The notes under the pieces are model-generated. The model had not been told where the DNA came from and ran no database searches. It was given only the letters and a program-made list of their open reading frames with translations. Shown here piece after piece: positions 29,437 to 37,138 of a stretch of DNA of 42,464 nucleotides (its first letter is position 1; each line of letters opens with the position of its first letter). The stretch is from assembly GCA_038237515.1 (NCBI GenBank), contig JBBRYP010000033.1, positions 1-42,464 on the forward strand, in the 5' to 3' direction. The translations under genes and the position numbers were made by a program. Source of the stretch: JBBQDZ01 sp038237515. GTDB taxonomy: Bacteria; Actinomycetota; Thermoleophilia; Gaiellales; Gaiellaceae.

Positions 29437-31239
29437 CTACCGAGCGACGCGGAGCGGACCGCGGAGCATCGACTTCCCCGCTGCCGCCTCGACCACGTAG
29501 GACGCTGGGCTCACAAGGACAGCGTTAGCCAGCGTCCGAGGTAGCTCGGCGCACCCCTGGGTCGGCGGGCGGAACGTCAGCAGTGGCCCGCCACTCGTGC
29601 GCCGGCGAAGAGACGCGGTCGTCGGTCGCACGCCTCCCAACGCCACCTTCCAACAGAGCGTCGCTGCAGACAGTGTCAGCCGCGCAGTGCCGGAAAGGGG
29701 CGACCCGGAGCGTCCGACGGGAGTCAGGCTTGCGGTGAGTTCCGTGCTGGTGGTCGCACGCGAGAAGACGGCAACTGCGTCGTCCCAGTAGGAGGTCGCG
29801 TAGAGGTTGCGGCCGTCGGGGCTGACCGCGGCCGAGGACACACCCTGGATCGCACGGGCCGGTGCGCACCCGTCCGCGCGCACGCCCGCGCAGCCAAACG
29901 TGCCCGCGAGTTGCGTGAGGCGTCTGGTCGTCGAGCGGGTGAAGACGGAGATCGTGCCGCTGGCGGCGCCGCTCGCGATCGTGGTCAGGTAAACGCTCCG
30001 ACTGTCGGGGCTGATCGCAAGGTTGTTCGAGTCGAACGGGAGCGTCGTGTCCGTCTTCAAGCCTCTCGCCTTTACGCAAGCTCCGCCGAGGTCGCTGACG
30101 CAGCCTGCGGCGTCGGCGGCTTGCGTGAGCTCGCCGCTGTTCGGGTTGCGCTGAAGGAGCGCAACAGCGTTATCTATCCCTGCCTCCGTTACGACCGGGT
30201 AGGCGGAGACGAGGACGCTGTCGCCGCTCGGAGAAACCGTCACCTGCGTCGACTCTCCGAGCGCGTTCGCAGGCGTGCAGGGGATTAGGTCGGAGAGGAC
30301 CGGGCTAGACAGGCAAGCTGAGGGCTTTCCATCCTGGGAAAGCGCACCCGAGGCCGGGTCACGGGCGAAGACGGCGACTTCCTCGTAGCCGCCGACGTAG
30401 ACATTTCTACCGTCGGGACTGACGGCCAGGGCGGAAGGCTGCTGGAGAGCCCGCACCTGCACGCAGGCGAGGGGGGTACCCGTCTCTTCGTCCCCGGAGG
30501 GCTCCGCCACGCACCCCTGCGCTCCGGCGAGCTGTCGCAGCGCTCCAGTCGAAGGGTCGCGTGCGAACGCGGCGACCGAATCGCTCGAAGTAGAGACGAC
30601 ATACAGGTTGCGCCCTTCCGGACTGAGCGCGATCGCCTCCGGGTCATCCATCGCCGTCGCCACTGCGCAAGAGGGTTGGGTGCCGACACAGCCTGCCATA
30701 CCCTTCAGCTGCGAAAGCGTGCCCGACCCGGGATCTCGACGGAGCACCGCCACCCCATATTTGGGGGCGAGCGCATAGACATTGCGCCCGTCCGCGCTCA
30801 TGACCAGCGAGGAAACGTTGAAGAGCGCGTTGCCGGGCACGCAGGGCGCTCCCTCCGCCTCGCCACCGATACACGCCGACGAACCCTGCAACTGACGGAT
30901 TTTCCCGTCAACACCGTCTCGTTTGAAAGCAGCAATCGCATCCGCTCCGGAAGCTGCGACGTAGACGTTTCGTCCATCCGGGCTGACCACCACCGATTGC
31001 GCTGCGGCGAGCGCGACACCCTCAGCGCACTGGCCGCGAAGACTGCTCGGGACAGAATCCGACGGCGGCGGCTGGTAGACGCACCCCGCCTCTCCCGCGA
31101 GCTGCGCAAGAGCGCCGACAGGTTTCGCCGAGGCACCGACGCTGCCGGCAGGGGTGATGAGCAACCCTCCAGCGACCGCCGAGACCGCTACCGCTCGGCA
31201 ACTACGCCCGCCCCTCCCGACCTTCACCCTGCAGTTCAT
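29437..31239 (-). CDS. Secreted lactonase-type beta-propeller with C-terminal CHRD-like domain
   Basis: A 600-residue secreted protein. Signal peptide: basic N-terminus then AVAVSAVAGGLLITPAG (about 16-32) with ASA cleavage. About eight propeller repeats follow (residues about 40-490), each with SPDGRNVYVxxxxxxxVAVFxRDPxTGxLxQL and a Cys-containing AGxxGCV segment, so paired cysteines may brace the blades. The last ~100 residues (ELTASLTP then GSPLSGTARLTLSAATLCWKV, ASLRRRTSGGPLLTF, MLRGPLRVAR) resemble a CHRD domain. Probably extracellular binding or a lactonase-like enzyme; substrate unknown. No ribosome site beyond a weak one is visible. Confidence 0.8.
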   Translation of the reverse strand: MNCRVKVGRGGRSCRAVAVSAVAGGLLITPAGSVGASAKPVGALAQLAGEAGCVYQPPPSDSVPSSLRGQCAEGVALAAAQSVVVSPDGRNVYVAASGADAIAAFKRDGVDGKIRQLQGSSACIGGEAEGAPCVPGNALFNVSSLVMSADGRNVYALAPKYGVAVLRRDPGSGTLSQLKGMAGCVGTQPSCAVATAMDDPEAIALSPEGRNLYVVSTSSDSVAAFARDPSTGALRQLAGAQGCVAEPSGDEETGTPLACVQVRALQQPSALAVSPDGRNVYVGGYEEVAVFARDPASGALSQDGKPSACLSSPVLSDLIPCTPANALGESTQVTVSPSGDSVLVSAYPVVTEAGIDNAVALLQRNPNSGELTQAADAAGCVSDLGGACVKARGLKTDTTLPFDSNNLAISPDSRSVYLTTIASGAASGTISVFTRSTTRRLTQLAGTFGCAGVRADGCAPARAIQGVSSAAVSPDGRNLYATSYWDDAVAVFSRATTSTELTASLTPVGRSGSPLSGTARLTLSAATLCWKVALGGVRPTTASLRRRTSGGPLLTFRPPTQGCAELPRTLANAVLVSPASYVVEAAAGKSMLRGPLRVAR

Positions 31240-31302
31240 AGCGCATACGGCGGCAAACGACCACCATCGGCCGCGACCGGCCCGGAACCGGCTATCGGCG
31301 GT

Positions 31303-31827
31303 TTAGGCGCCCTCCGCCTGCTTCTTCTCCGGATGCGGAACGGGCGAGACGGCGCGCTCGGTCGGCTCCTTCGAGAGCCCGAGGACGCGCATCCCGTGGA
31401 CGTAGACGACGGCGCCTCCGAGCCAGCCGCCCAGCGTCAGCACGCCGAAGCCGATCGCCGTCAGGACGAACGAGCTCGAGGTGACGTCGCCGGCCCGGAA
31501 GTCGTCGTGGCCGAAGAGGGCGGCCAGGCCGAAGAAGACGGTGGCGGTGAGCATCGCGACCATGTGGAAGGTGGCCGTCTTCCAGAGCTCCGTCCCCCGC
31601 TCGATCCCGAGCCAGTCGACGAGGCCGGTGAGGGCGGTTCCGACGGTCGTGATCAGGCCGAGGAGCAGCGCCAGCCACCAGCCCTGCGCCGCAGCGTTGG
31701 TGCTGATCCCCGTGACGTCCGCGAGAGCGGCGACCGTCGCGAAGGTGTAGATCCCGATGGTCGCGTCGGTGAGCGGCGGGTGGAGCGGGTGCCCCGGCAG
31801 CCCTTTGACGAAATAGGTGAGCTTCAC
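31303..31827 (-). CDS. DUF2231 membrane protein
   Basis: A 174-residue protein of four predicted transmembrane segments. It opens KLTYFVKGLPGHPLHPPLTDATIG, with the GHPLHP motif that defines DUF2231 (a heme/metal-like His pair), followed by hydrophobic segments at about 23-42, 49-69, 85-106 and 120-142, and a charged C-terminus. GTG 31827 is selected because GGAGG lies 6 nt upstream; longer in-frame starts extend into non-coding-like sequence. Function of the family is unknown; members often accompany redox or cytochrome genes. Confidence 0.85.
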   Translation of the reverse strand: MKLTYFVKGLPGHPLHPPLTDATIGIYTFATVAALADVTGISTNAAAQGWWLALLLGLITTVGTALTGLVDWLGIERGTELWKTATFHMVAMLTATVFFGLAALFGHDDFRAGDVTSSSFVLTAIGFGVLTLGGWLGGAVVYVHGMRVLGLSKEPTERAVSPVPHPEKKQAEGA

Positions 31828-31921
31828 ATGCGCCTCCTGAGCAGGTTGGGCGCAGTGGTGTCCGTGCGGTCGGTCGCCGAAACTCGCGGAGGGTCGGCGG
31901 CGGCCGGCCGGGGCTGGGAAG

Positions 31922-32077
31922 CTAGGTCGCGGCCGCCAGGCCCTCGCCCTCGAGGAAGGAGAGGAAGGCTGCGTGCTTCTCGAGGTAGGCGTCGACCTGC
32001 GCAAGGCCCTCTGCGACCCAGCGCTCGAGCCAGTCAGGGGCGAGATCGGCGGCAATCCGGTGGGTCTCGTTGTCCAT
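31922..32077 (-). CDS. Short conserved helical protein
   Basis: A 51-residue protein from ATG 32077, ending in TAG at 31922: residues include LAPDWLERWVAEGLAQVDAY then LEKHAAFLSFLEGEG, a predicted amphipathic helical pair. The DWLxxWVxxGLxxxxxYLxxHAxFxxxL pattern occurs in small actinobacterial proteins. Third-position G/C is strong. Function unknown. Confidence 0.5.
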   Translation of the reverse strand: MDNETHRIAADLAPDWLERWVAEGLAQVDAYLEKHAAFLSFLEGEGLAAAT

Positions 32078-32181
32078 GTCCCGATCATCGGAGGAAGAAC
32101 GGTGCTCGGCATGAGCCGGACGGCCTAATTTCGGGAGCCGCGCGGCCTACCCTCAACGGTCGACTCGCTAGCCTCCGCCCC

Positions 32182-32976
32182 GTGAGCTTCCTGCTCGTCA
32201 ACCCGCGCTCCGGCACCGAGCACCCGACGGCGCAGGAGCTGTGCGAGGAGGCTCGGTCGCGCGGTCTCGACGTGCACGTCCTGCAAGAGTCGGACGACGT
32301 GACGGAGGTCGCGCGCCACGCCGACGCCGACGCGCTCGGCGTGGCAGGTGGCGACGGGTCGCTCGCGGCCGTGGCCTCGGTCGCGGTCGAGCGGGACCTC
32401 CCGTTCGTGTGCATCCCGTTCGGGACGCGAAATCACTTCGCCCGCGACGCCGGGCTCGACCGCGACGATCCCTTCGGTGCACTCGAGGCGTTTCAGGGGA
32501 GCGAGCGGCGCGTGGACGTCGGGCGCGTCTGCGGCCGTGTCTTCCTCAACAACGCCTCGCTCGGGCTCTACGTGCAGCTCGTCCACCGACGGGAGCGGCA
32601 TCGCCTGCGGGGGCAGGCGCTCGCGAGCGTCAAGGCGCTGCGCATCGCGCTGCGCGAGCGCCACGAGGTGGAGGTCTCGGTGGACGGCGCGCCTGCGGTG
32701 GCGCGGATCATCCTCGTCGCGAACAACGGCTACCGGCTCGACCTGTTCTCGCTCGGCGAGCGCGAGCAGCTCGACGGGGGGCGGCTCCACCTCTACATGG
32801 CGACGGGCTGGCTTCCCCACGAGTGGGACGAGCGCGAGGGCGAGCGATTCGTCGTCGACTCGGCGGAGCCGGAGCTGACGGTTGCCCTGGACGGGGAGTT
32901 GCTCCGGCTCGAGCCGCCGCTCGAGTTCACGATCGACCCGCTCGCGTTACGCCTGCTGCTGCCGCCAGAGCGCTAG
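32182..32976 (+). CDS. Diacylglycerol kinase-like lipid kinase
   Basis: A 264-residue member of the DAGK_cat/YegS family that phosphorylates diacylglycerol or related lipids using ATP. The N-terminal ATP-binding region has NPRSG (about 6-10), GVAGGDGSLAAVA (with GGDGS near 57-61) and PFGTRNHFARD (about 79-89), all diagnostic. The C-terminal beta-rich half ends in a typical DGELL-containing segment. Start GTG 32182 gives MSFLLVNPRSG. The last 30 bp overlap the convergent NUDIX gene. Its role may be membrane phospholipid turnover; the exact lipid is not shown. Confidence 0.88.
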   Translation: MSFLLVNPRSGTEHPTAQELCEEARSRGLDVHVLQESDDVTEVARHADADALGVAGGDGSLAAVASVAVERDLPFVCIPFGTRNHFARDAGLDRDDPFGALEAFQGSERRVDVGRVCGRVFLNNASLGLYVQLVHRRERHRLRGQALASVKALRIALRERHEVEVSVDGAPAVARIILVANNGYRLDLFSLGEREQLDGGRLHLYMATGWLPHEWDEREGERFVVDSAEPELTVALDGELLRLEPPLEFTIDPLALRLLLPPER

Positions 32977-33456
32977 TACCTCGACCACGTTCTGGAAAGC
33001 CAGCTCGCCCGCCGGCGGCAGCTCGTCCGGCCGGAACCACGCGAGCTCGGCGACGTCGTCGGCCGGGGCCGGCTCCCCGGAGAGAACGCGCGCCGTCCAG
33101 TAGAGATTCACGGTGCCCTTGCCGTCCTGGCCGTAGACGTCGGGCCACACGCCGAGCAGCTCGAGCGGCTCGATCTCGAGGCCCGTCTCCTCCCGGAGCT
33201 CGCGCCGGACAGCATCGATCGGGTGCTCGTACTCCTCGACGAACCCGCCGGGGAGATCCCAGTAGCCCGCCCACGGATCACCGGCGCGGCGACCGAGCAG
33301 CACCCGGCCGGACGCGTCGATGCAAAGGGCGCAGGCCGATACCGACGGGTTCGCGTAGGCCACGAAGCCGCAGGTCGGGCAGTCGACTCGCCCCTGCCCG
33401 CGCGTAAGCTCCGACGCGCAGCGCGGGCACAGACGCCAGTCTTCGAGGACACCCAC
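32947..33456 (-). CDS. NUDIX hydrolase with N-terminal zinc ribbon
   Basis: A 169-residue protein from GTG 33456. A zinc ribbon precedes the NUDIX fold: C10-x2-C13 and C26-x2-C29 (LCPRC and DCPTC). The Nudix box is GGFVEEYEHPIDAVRRELRE followed by ETGL, matching GX5EX7REUXEEXGU. Such zinc-ribbon NUDIX proteins hydrolyse nucleoside diphosphate derivatives, sometimes ADP-ribose or NADH; the substrate here is unknown. The head-to-head small acidic gene starts 12 bp away. No strong ribosome site precedes the GTG, so an earlier or later start is possible. Confidence 0.85.
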   Translation of the reverse strand: MGVLEDWRLCPRCASELTRGQGRVDCPTCGFVAYANPSVSACALCIDASGRVLLGRRAGDPWAGYWDLPGGFVEEYEHPIDAVRRELREETGLEIEPLELLGVWPDVYGQDGKGTVNLYWTARVLSGEPAPADDVAELAWFRPDELPPAGELAFQNVVEVLALWRQQQA

Positions 33457-33467
33457 GGGAGGGAACC

Positions 33468-33602
33468 ATGCACGAGCCACCGGAAGCGACGCCGGAGGAG
33501 CACGAGGAGGGCCCCGAGCGCCGCCAGGAAGAGGACGACATGCGGGGAGGCCCGCAGCACGAGGACCCAGAGAGCGTGCGGGAGGAGCAGGACAAGGCGT
33601 GA
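33468..33602 (+). CDS. Small highly acidic protein
   Basis: A 44-residue product beginning MHEPPEATPEEHEEGPERRQ, very rich in Glu and Gln, with no hydrophobic segment, so probably intrinsically disordered. Strong ribosome site GGGAGG lies 5 nt before ATG 33468. It is divergent from the NUDIX gene with a 11-bp gap. No family recognised; charge pattern suggests a binding or chaperone-like peptide. Confidence 0.5.
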   Translation: MHEPPEATPEEHEEGPERRQEEDDMRGGPQHEDPESVREEQDKA

Positions 33603-33613
33603 GACGACCTGAG

Positions 33614-33777
33614 TCAACCGTCCACGCCTGCGCGTTCCTCGGGCGTCGCTCGCAGCGCCCGGCCGGAGGGGACAGTACGTCTGGTACGGCCCCGGAGAGC
33701 CGGGTGCTGCGAGCGGCGTCAGGCCGTGGCGGAGCCGGGCTTTGCCCGGCGGGAGCCCCCGCCGGCGAGGGGCGCGC
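33614..33777 (+). promoter_or_regulatory. Duplicated leader, copy A (upstream of cNMP-binding gene)
   Basis: Blocks TCAACCGTCCACG (33614-33626), GCGTTCCTCG and GCGGCGTCAGGC (33713-33724) then GGAGCCGGGCTTTGCCCGGC and GGCGAGGGGCGCGC, ending exactly at the ATG 33778, recur in the same order before the Ser/Thr kinase gene (copy B). Copy A has about 60 bp of extra sequence between the second and third blocks. GCCGGGCTTTGCCCGGC forms a hairpin. Both copies end at the same GAGGGGCGCGC directly before the start codon, which serves as ribosome site. Confidence 0.55.
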
Positions 33778-34167
33778 ATGAGCCCTCGCGAGGTTCCTGC
33801 GACCGCGCACGAGCTCGCGCGAGTGGGCTTGTTGGCAGGCCTCCCCGGCGAGACGCTCGCGCGCCTCGCCTCCTGCATGAAGCGGGAGGAGGTCGCGGGC
33901 GGCGCGGCTGTCGTGACGGAGGGCGAGAGCGGGGAGCGCTTCTACGTCGTCCTGTCGGGCGTGCTCGCCGTGTCGAGCGCCGCCCTCGGCGCCCGCCGCG
34001 TCCTACGTCCGGGCGACTACTTCGGCGAGGTCGCTCCAGCCCTCGGAATCCCGCGGACGGCCTCCGTGAGGGCTCTCACGCCGACGACCGTCGCGAGCTG
34101 CGATCTCGCGACCTTCGACGAGTTCGTCCGCCCGCTCTTCGCGGACGACGCTACTCGCCCCGGATAA
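33778..34167 (+). CDS. Cyclic-nucleotide-binding-fold protein
   Basis: A 129-residue single-domain protein with the CAP/cNMP-binding beta-roll: helix PATAHELARVGLLAGLPGET, then LASCMKREEVAGGAAVVTEG, ERFYVVLSGVLAVSS, and the phosphate-binding-cassette region RPGDYFGEVAPALGIPRTASV (about 80-100), which has the GDYFGE and R-T/A-A-S/T pattern. There is no HTH after it, so it is a sensor without its own DNA-binding domain. ATG 33778 follows GAGGGGCGCGC. Its leader is duplicated before the Ser/Thr kinase at 36.9 kb, hinting at shared regulation. Confidence 0.85.
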   Translation: MSPREVPATAHELARVGLLAGLPGETLARLASCMKREEVAGGAAVVTEGESGERFYVVLSGVLAVSSAALGARRVLRPGDYFGEVAPALGIPRTASVRALTPTTVASCDLATFDEFVRPLFADDATRPG

Positions 34168-34303
34168 ACGCGGTGGGAAGGTGAGGTGTTACCGGCGGGA
34201 CAAGTAGCTTGGACATAGGCTGCGCCTTGGATTTCACCGATTCCCGGAAGTGTCTTGCACTCTCCGAGAATCGCAAAAGTCAAGAGCGCAGGCCCAACAA
34301 GAA

Positions 34304-34367
34304 AGCTACTTCCCCCTCTCCACCGTTGCGTCCTTCGTTCGGCGTTTCTCCTGGGGGAAGTGGCTAG
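34304..34367 (-). terminator. Terminator of the secreted 513-residue protein gene
   Basis: AGCTACTTCCCCC (about 34305-34317) and GGGGGAAGTGGCT (34354-34366) form a 13-bp inverted repeat with one mismatch and a long loop; on the minus strand the second arm is followed by TTTCTTGTT. It overlaps the TAG stop of the minus-strand gene and fits a Rho-independent terminator. Confidence 0.5.
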
Positions 34368-35905
34368 GACCGCTTGCGCGGTGCCGCGAGGTACGTCTGG
34401 CCCGCCTTCAGCGTCACGGTCTTCTTGCGCGGGAGGTCCTGCACCTGGACGACTCCTTCGAGCACCTTGGTGAAGGTGCCGTCGCAGCGATCCTCCGTCA
34501 GCCAATACGTGCCGCGCACGGTGGCGGAGCTGTAGCGGCCCTTCGTGCGGAAGTGGCCCTTGCCCTTGCCCCACAGCCGCCGGACCGGCTTGCGGCTCGC
34601 GCCCGTTGCCGAGGGCAGGTGCCCGCCCTTCGTCTTCCTGCAGACCGTGAAGTCCCCGCCGGAGAGGACGAGCGTGACGGTCGCGACCTTGGCCTTCGAC
34701 TGGGTGATGAAGAACTTGCCGGAGTAGAAGTCCATCGCCTGGGTACCCCCGGAGGTGCCGGCCGAGGTCGTGAGGCGGACGCGTCCGTGAGTCGTGTCGC
34801 ATTCGCTCCCCGTCGCGAACTGCGCGGGCTTCGTGACGGGCATGAACTTGCTCGCGCCCTTCGGCCGGCAGGAGACGGTGCCGCTCACGACCTGCGCGTT
34901 GAAGGTCTTGGCGACGGTCGGCGCGGGCGGCCCGCCGGTCGTCACGCCCGCCTGCGCGGTGACGGAGACGATCGCGAGGAAGACGAGGTCGTCGCCGGAC
35001 GGGTTCGCCGTCCGGATCGTGAGCGAGGCGTCGCCGGCACGCAGGAGGGGCTTGATGTCATAGAGCTCGTCGTCGTTCACGCGAGGCGATCCCCCGTCCA
35101 TGGGAGCCTGGGCCGGGTTCGTCGGCCGGTCGGGGCTGTCGCCGACCCCGCCGACGGTGATCAGCGCGCCGTTGGCGCCGGCGCCGTCGTCGTAGTTCCC
35201 CGCGCAGCTCGTCAGTCGCGCCCCGTTGACGTCGACGATCGACGACTGGTTTGCCTGAGTGCCGCAGGCGTGACCGGACTCTCCCTGGAAGGAGTGACCG
35301 CTGCCGAGCGCGAGGCTCGCCGTGAATCCCGTCGCGGACGGGTTGAGCGGGGCCGCGAAGGCGAAGGTCGTCTGATCGCCCGCCGTCGTCGCCGCGCCGT
35401 CGAGGACGGCGATCGTCGTCGTCGGCAGGTTCGGGTTCGAGTAGACGACGACGAGACCGAGGCCGTCGAGGGTCGCCGGGTCGTTGCCGACGATGAAGGA
35501 CGTGATCCCGCCGCCCGCGCGCACCTTCGCGGCGACCTGCGAGGTGACCTCGGCACGGGCCGAGCTCAGGAAGTTGCCGTTGCCCGCGGAGGCGAGGACC
35601 GAGAGCGTGACGTTCTGGCCGTCGAAGTTGATGACGAGATCGCCCCCGGGCGGAGGGCCACCGCCGTTCACGGCGTACGCGCCGTAGAGGTAGGCGTGCT
35701 CGACCTTCGAGCCGGCCGGGACCTCCGCCTGGAGCGCCCCTCCCGCGACGGCCTCGCCAAGGCCGTCGGACGAGAATCCCCCCTTCCCGGAGAAGGTGGC
35801 TGCGGCATTGGGCGTCGGCTTCAGGAGAACGAGGCCCGCCTGCGCGCCGGACGCGGCGACACCGGCGCCGAGAAGGAGCACGAGCAGGACGAGCAGTCGC
35901 CGCAT
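34364..35905 (-). CDS. Large secreted protein of unknown function
   Basis: A 513-residue protein from ATG 35905 with a clear signal peptide (RRLLVLLVLLLGAGVAASGA, cleavage after AQA near residue 23). Residues 30-310 are beta-rich and resemble DUF3344-like or other secreted adhesin-type folds (AYLYGAYAVNG, VNFDGQ-type strand, TFAFAAPLNPSATGFT, DDGAGANG, DDELYDI); this is only a structural impression. The C-terminal part (about 345-500) has Cys residues (TVSCRPKG, GSECDTT, TVCRK, EDRCDG) and KxKGKGxFRTKGRYSSATVRGTYW-like basic strands, a pattern common in actinobacterial secreted repeats. No catalytic motif is seen. A terminator follows the stop. Confidence 0.75.
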   Translation of the reverse strand: MRRLLVLLVLLLGAGVAASGAQAGLVLLKPTPNAAATFSGKGGFSSDGLGEAVAGGALQAEVPAGSKVEHAYLYGAYAVNGGGPPPGGDLVINFDGQNVTLSVLASAGNGNFLSSARAEVTSQVAAKVRAGGGITSFIVGNDPATLDGLGLVVVYSNPNLPTTTIAVLDGAATTAGDQTTFAFAAPLNPSATGFTASLALGSGHSFQGESGHACGTQANQSSIVDVNGARLTSCAGNYDDGAGANGALITVGGVGDSPDRPTNPAQAPMDGGSPRVNDDELYDIKPLLRAGDASLTIRTANPSGDDLVFLAIVSVTAQAGVTTGGPPAPTVAKTFNAQVVSGTVSCRPKGASKFMPVTKPAQFATGSECDTTHGRVRLTTSAGTSGGTQAMDFYSGKFFITQSKAKVATVTLVLSGGDFTVCRKTKGGHLPSATGASRKPVRRLWGKGKGHFRTKGRYSSATVRGTYWLTEDRCDGTFTKVLEGVVQVQDLPRKKTVTLKAGQTYLAAPRKRS

Positions 35906-35937
35906 GGGCGAACAGTAGGGCTTCGCCCCGCGCACCG

Positions 35938-36870
35938 CTAGGGGCCTTGCCCAGGATCTGCAGGAGGTCGCGGCGCGGCGAGGCGCGTCTCGCGCGCCGG
36001 GGACGCGAGCGGAGCCGCGGGCGGCGGCGGCGGCGCGCCCGCGAGGGCGGCCTCGACGGCGCCGACGAGCTCCGCACACGACCCGTAGCGCTCGCCCGGC
36101 TCCTTCGCGAGCGCCCTCGCGAGCACGCCGTCGAGCGCCACGGGGAGGCCTGGCCGCTTCGCCGTGACGGCGGGCGGCGGCTCCGTGAGCTGCGCGTACA
36201 TCGTCTGCACCTCGATCTCGCGCAGGAACGGCGGCTGCCCGGTGAGGCACTCGAAGAGGAGACACCCGAGCGAGTACTCGTCGGTTCGACCGTCCACGGG
36301 ATGCCCCTGGATCTGCTCGGGGGAGCAGTAGTCGATCGTCCCGACGAACGACCCCTGCCGCGTCAGGCCGAGCTGCGATCGGGTGCTCTTCGCGATCCCG
36401 AAGTCCGTGAGGAAGACACGGTCTCCGCGGTCGACGAGGACGTTCGCCGGCTTGACGTCCCGATGCACGAATCCGGCGGCATGGGCGGCGTCGAGCGCGC
36501 CCGCCACCTGCGCAAGGATCGCCACCGCGCGCGGCGGCTCGAACGGGCCGCTGCGCCTGATGACGGCTCCGAGGTCTCCCGCCTCCACGTAGTCCATCGC
36601 GATGTAGAGGAGGCCGTCCTCCTCACTCGCGTCGTAGATCGAGATGATGCTCGGGTGCCGCTGCGAGAAGGCTGCGGCTAGGCGCGCCTCCGAGAAGAAC
36701 CGCTCCCGGAAGGCCTGGTCGTCCGCGAGCTCCTCGTCCAGCACCTTCACCGCCGCGTCGGTGGCGAGCACCTCGTGTCGCGCGCGGTAGATCCTGCCCG
36801 CGCCGCCGCGCCCGACCGGCTCCTCGAGCCGGTAGTGGCCGAGCGTCCTGCCGACGAGCGGATCGCTCAC
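35938..36870 (-). CDS. Ser/Thr protein kinase without sensor domain
   Basis: A 310-residue Hanks-type kinase. Gly-rich loop VGRGGAGRIY (about 19-28), catalytic Lys K42 (AAVKVL), catalytic loop HRDVKPAN (136-143, D138), DFG (156-158), activation segment with SFVGTIDYCSPEQI, and DEYSLGCLLFECLTGQPPF. After the kinase domain (about 275) only a Pro/Ala-rich tail follows: there is no transmembrane segment and no PASTA sensor, so it is soluble. GTG 36870 is preceded by GAGGGGCGCGC, part of a leader shared with the cNMP-binding gene. Phosphorylation targets are unknown. Confidence 0.9.
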   Translation of the reverse strand: MSDPLVGRTLGHYRLEEPVGRGGAGRIYRARHEVLATDAAVKVLDEELADDQAFRERFFSEARLAAAFSQRHPSIISIYDASEEDGLLYIAMDYVEAGDLGAVIRRSGPFEPPRAVAILAQVAGALDAAHAAGFVHRDVKPANVLVDRGDRVFLTDFGIAKSTRSQLGLTRQGSFVGTIDYCSPEQIQGHPVDGRTDEYSLGCLLFECLTGQPPFLREIEVQTMYAQLTEPPPAVTAKRPGLPVALDGVLARALAKEPGERYGSCAELVGAVEAALAGAPPPPPAAPLASPARETRLAAPRPPADPGQGP

Positions 36871-36963
36871 GCGCGCCCCTCGCCGGCGGCGGCTCCCGCC
36901 TGGCGAAGCCCGGCTCCGCCGCCGCCTGACGCCGCGAGGAACGCTCGGTCGTGGACGGTTGAT
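36871..36963 (-). promoter_or_regulatory. Duplicated leader, copy B (upstream of Ser/Thr kinase gene)
   Basis: On the minus strand this runs TCAACCGTCCACG, GCGTTCCTCG, GCGGCGTCAGGC, GGAGCCGGGCTTCGCCAGGC and GGCGAGGGGCGCGC, ending at GTG 36870, in the same order as copy A at 33614-33777. The hairpin arm has two changes (TTCGCCAGGC instead of TTTGCCCGGC). Its upstream end lies directly against the CTAG of MITE copy 3. Confidence 0.55.
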
Positions 36964-37132
36964 CTAGGGGCCTGTCCAAAAAGTGGACCCGGGCGCCTGA
37001 CAGGCGTCACGCGCCTCGATGCGGCGTCCTCGGCCGCGCAGATATGCCTGCGTATCGACGCTCCCTGCGTCCTTGCCTCAAGACGCGTGCCGCCTGTCAT
37101 CCACCGTGGCCACTTTCCGGACAGGCCCCTAG
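36964..37132 (+). mobile_element. MITE copy 3 (with CTAG target duplications)
   Basis: A 161-bp element (36968-37128) between CTAG repeats (36964-36967, 37129-37132), so the duplicated target differs from the TTAA of copies 1 and 2 but keeps the YTAR pattern. Terminal inverted repeats GGGCCTGTCC/GGACAGGCCC are perfect over 10 bp. The interior palindrome is GATATGCCTGCGTATC here, one change from copy 2. It ends 7 bp before the MOSC stop codon and abuts the kinase-gene leader. Confidence 0.88.
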
Positions 37133-37138
37133 GGCGTC

